A stretch of 5,367 nt of DNA, from assembly GCA_020355945.1 (NCBI GenBank), contig CP070627.1:5412305-5417671 (forward strand), given 5' to 3'. The notes beneath the pieces were generated by a model. It did not search any database and was not told where the DNA came from. It saw only the letters and a list, made by a program, of their open reading frames with translations. Origin of the DNA: Candidatus Aminicenantota bacterium. Its GTDB lineage: Bacteria > Acidobacteriota > Aminicenantia > UBA2199. A program made the position numbers and the translations under genes. Each line of letters begins with the position of its first letter. Position 1 is the stretch's first letter. Below are positions 5,179-5,367 of this stretch, one piece after another.

Positions 5179-5367
5179 CTAAGATTTTGTGAGTCGTTCC
5201 AGGCGTTTGAGCATCAGGAACATCAACCCACCTGCAGCTACAGATGTAATCGTGAGCAGTGCGAAGGTTTGCCAGAGTGCTAACCGGGCATAAGGAATAG
5301 CAATAATCCCGCAGAGGGAATTGCCTATAGCAGTCGCAGCCAGCCAACTGCCCTGCATCATTCCCCT
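5179..5367 (-). CDS. 3' end of a multi-pass transporter, probably POT/PTR peptide transporter family
   Basis: The frame enters from the right edge and ends at TAG 5181-5179, giving the last 62 residues of a longer gene. It begins RGMMQGSWLAATAIGN, close in pattern to the conserved start of helix 11 in proton-coupled oligopeptide transporters (G-x-x-M-G-x-W-F-L-x-x-A-x-G-N). A second hydrophobic span (about 34-52) then leads to a basic end, LKRLERLTKS, fitting helix 12 and a cytoplasmic C-terminus. The full protein would use the proton gradient to import di- or tripeptides. With only two helices visible, another major-facilitator transporter cannot be excluded. The frame is open to the edge with no frameshift. 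It points the same way as the toxin-antitoxin pair but is about 200 bp away, and that pair has its own promoter. Confidence 0.65.
   Translation of the reverse strand, partial: RGMMQGSWLAATAIGNSLCGIIAIPYARLALWQTFALLTITSVAAGGLMFLMLKRLERLTKS

Noticed and set aside
5159..5347. 62-codon minus-strand frame overlapping the transporter end
   Set aside because: The frame encoding two hydrophobic helices with the POT-like motif is open to the window edge and fits better; this one is its out-of-frame shadow.

Overview
The window reads as part of a mesophilic Gram-negative chromosome. It is close to 50% GC in most genes, with tight operon spacing and strong AAGGAGG-type ribosome binding sites. The hybrid histidine kinase (an H-D-F-N-N H-box core after paired PAS domains), the PIN-type toxin pair and the heptamer intergenic repeats resemble what is common in Desulfobacterota and related former deltaproteobacteria. 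That placement is an inference from style, not from a marker gene.

Layout, left to right. Positions 1-71 hold a GC-rich hairpin-forming patch of unclear role. A near-consensus sigma-70 promoter (TTGACA, 17 bp, TATACT; 72-100) opens a leader of about 175 nt. The leader contains an AU-rich imperfect hairpin (152-192) whose 3' arm carries the Shine-Dalgarno of a 29-codon leader ORF (200-289). That ORF ends inside the start of a soluble PAS-PAS-HisKA-HATPase-REC hybrid histidine kinase (282-2222). The kinase stop overlaps the start of a secreted, membrane-anchored serine beta-lactamase/penicillin-binding-protein-like hydrolase (2222-4177). These form one compact plus-strand operon: leader peptide, cytoplasmic sensor kinase, envelope hydrolase.

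A 57-bp convergent spacer separates this operon from a minus-strand toxin-antitoxin pair. The pair is a UPF0175-type antitoxin (4716-4970) followed, with an 8-bp overlap, by a DUF3368/PIN-type toxin that starts at TTG (4235-4723). Its promoter region carries duplicated TATAATTAT boxes. Further right are five in-phase TCATTGG-like heptamers (5111-5145). At the right edge lies the 3' end of a minus-strand gene for a multi-pass transporter, most like the last two helices of the POT/PTR peptide transporter family.

The points most worth a second look are the leader ORF with its hairpin-masked ribosome binding site, and the sharply AT-rich patch (about 30% GC against about 50%) that coincides with the second PAS domain and suggests a swapped-in sensor module. 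The operonic pairing of a kinase having no transmembrane segment with a periplasmic serine hydrolase is also notable. I see no CRISPR array, tRNA, rRNA or insertion sequence.
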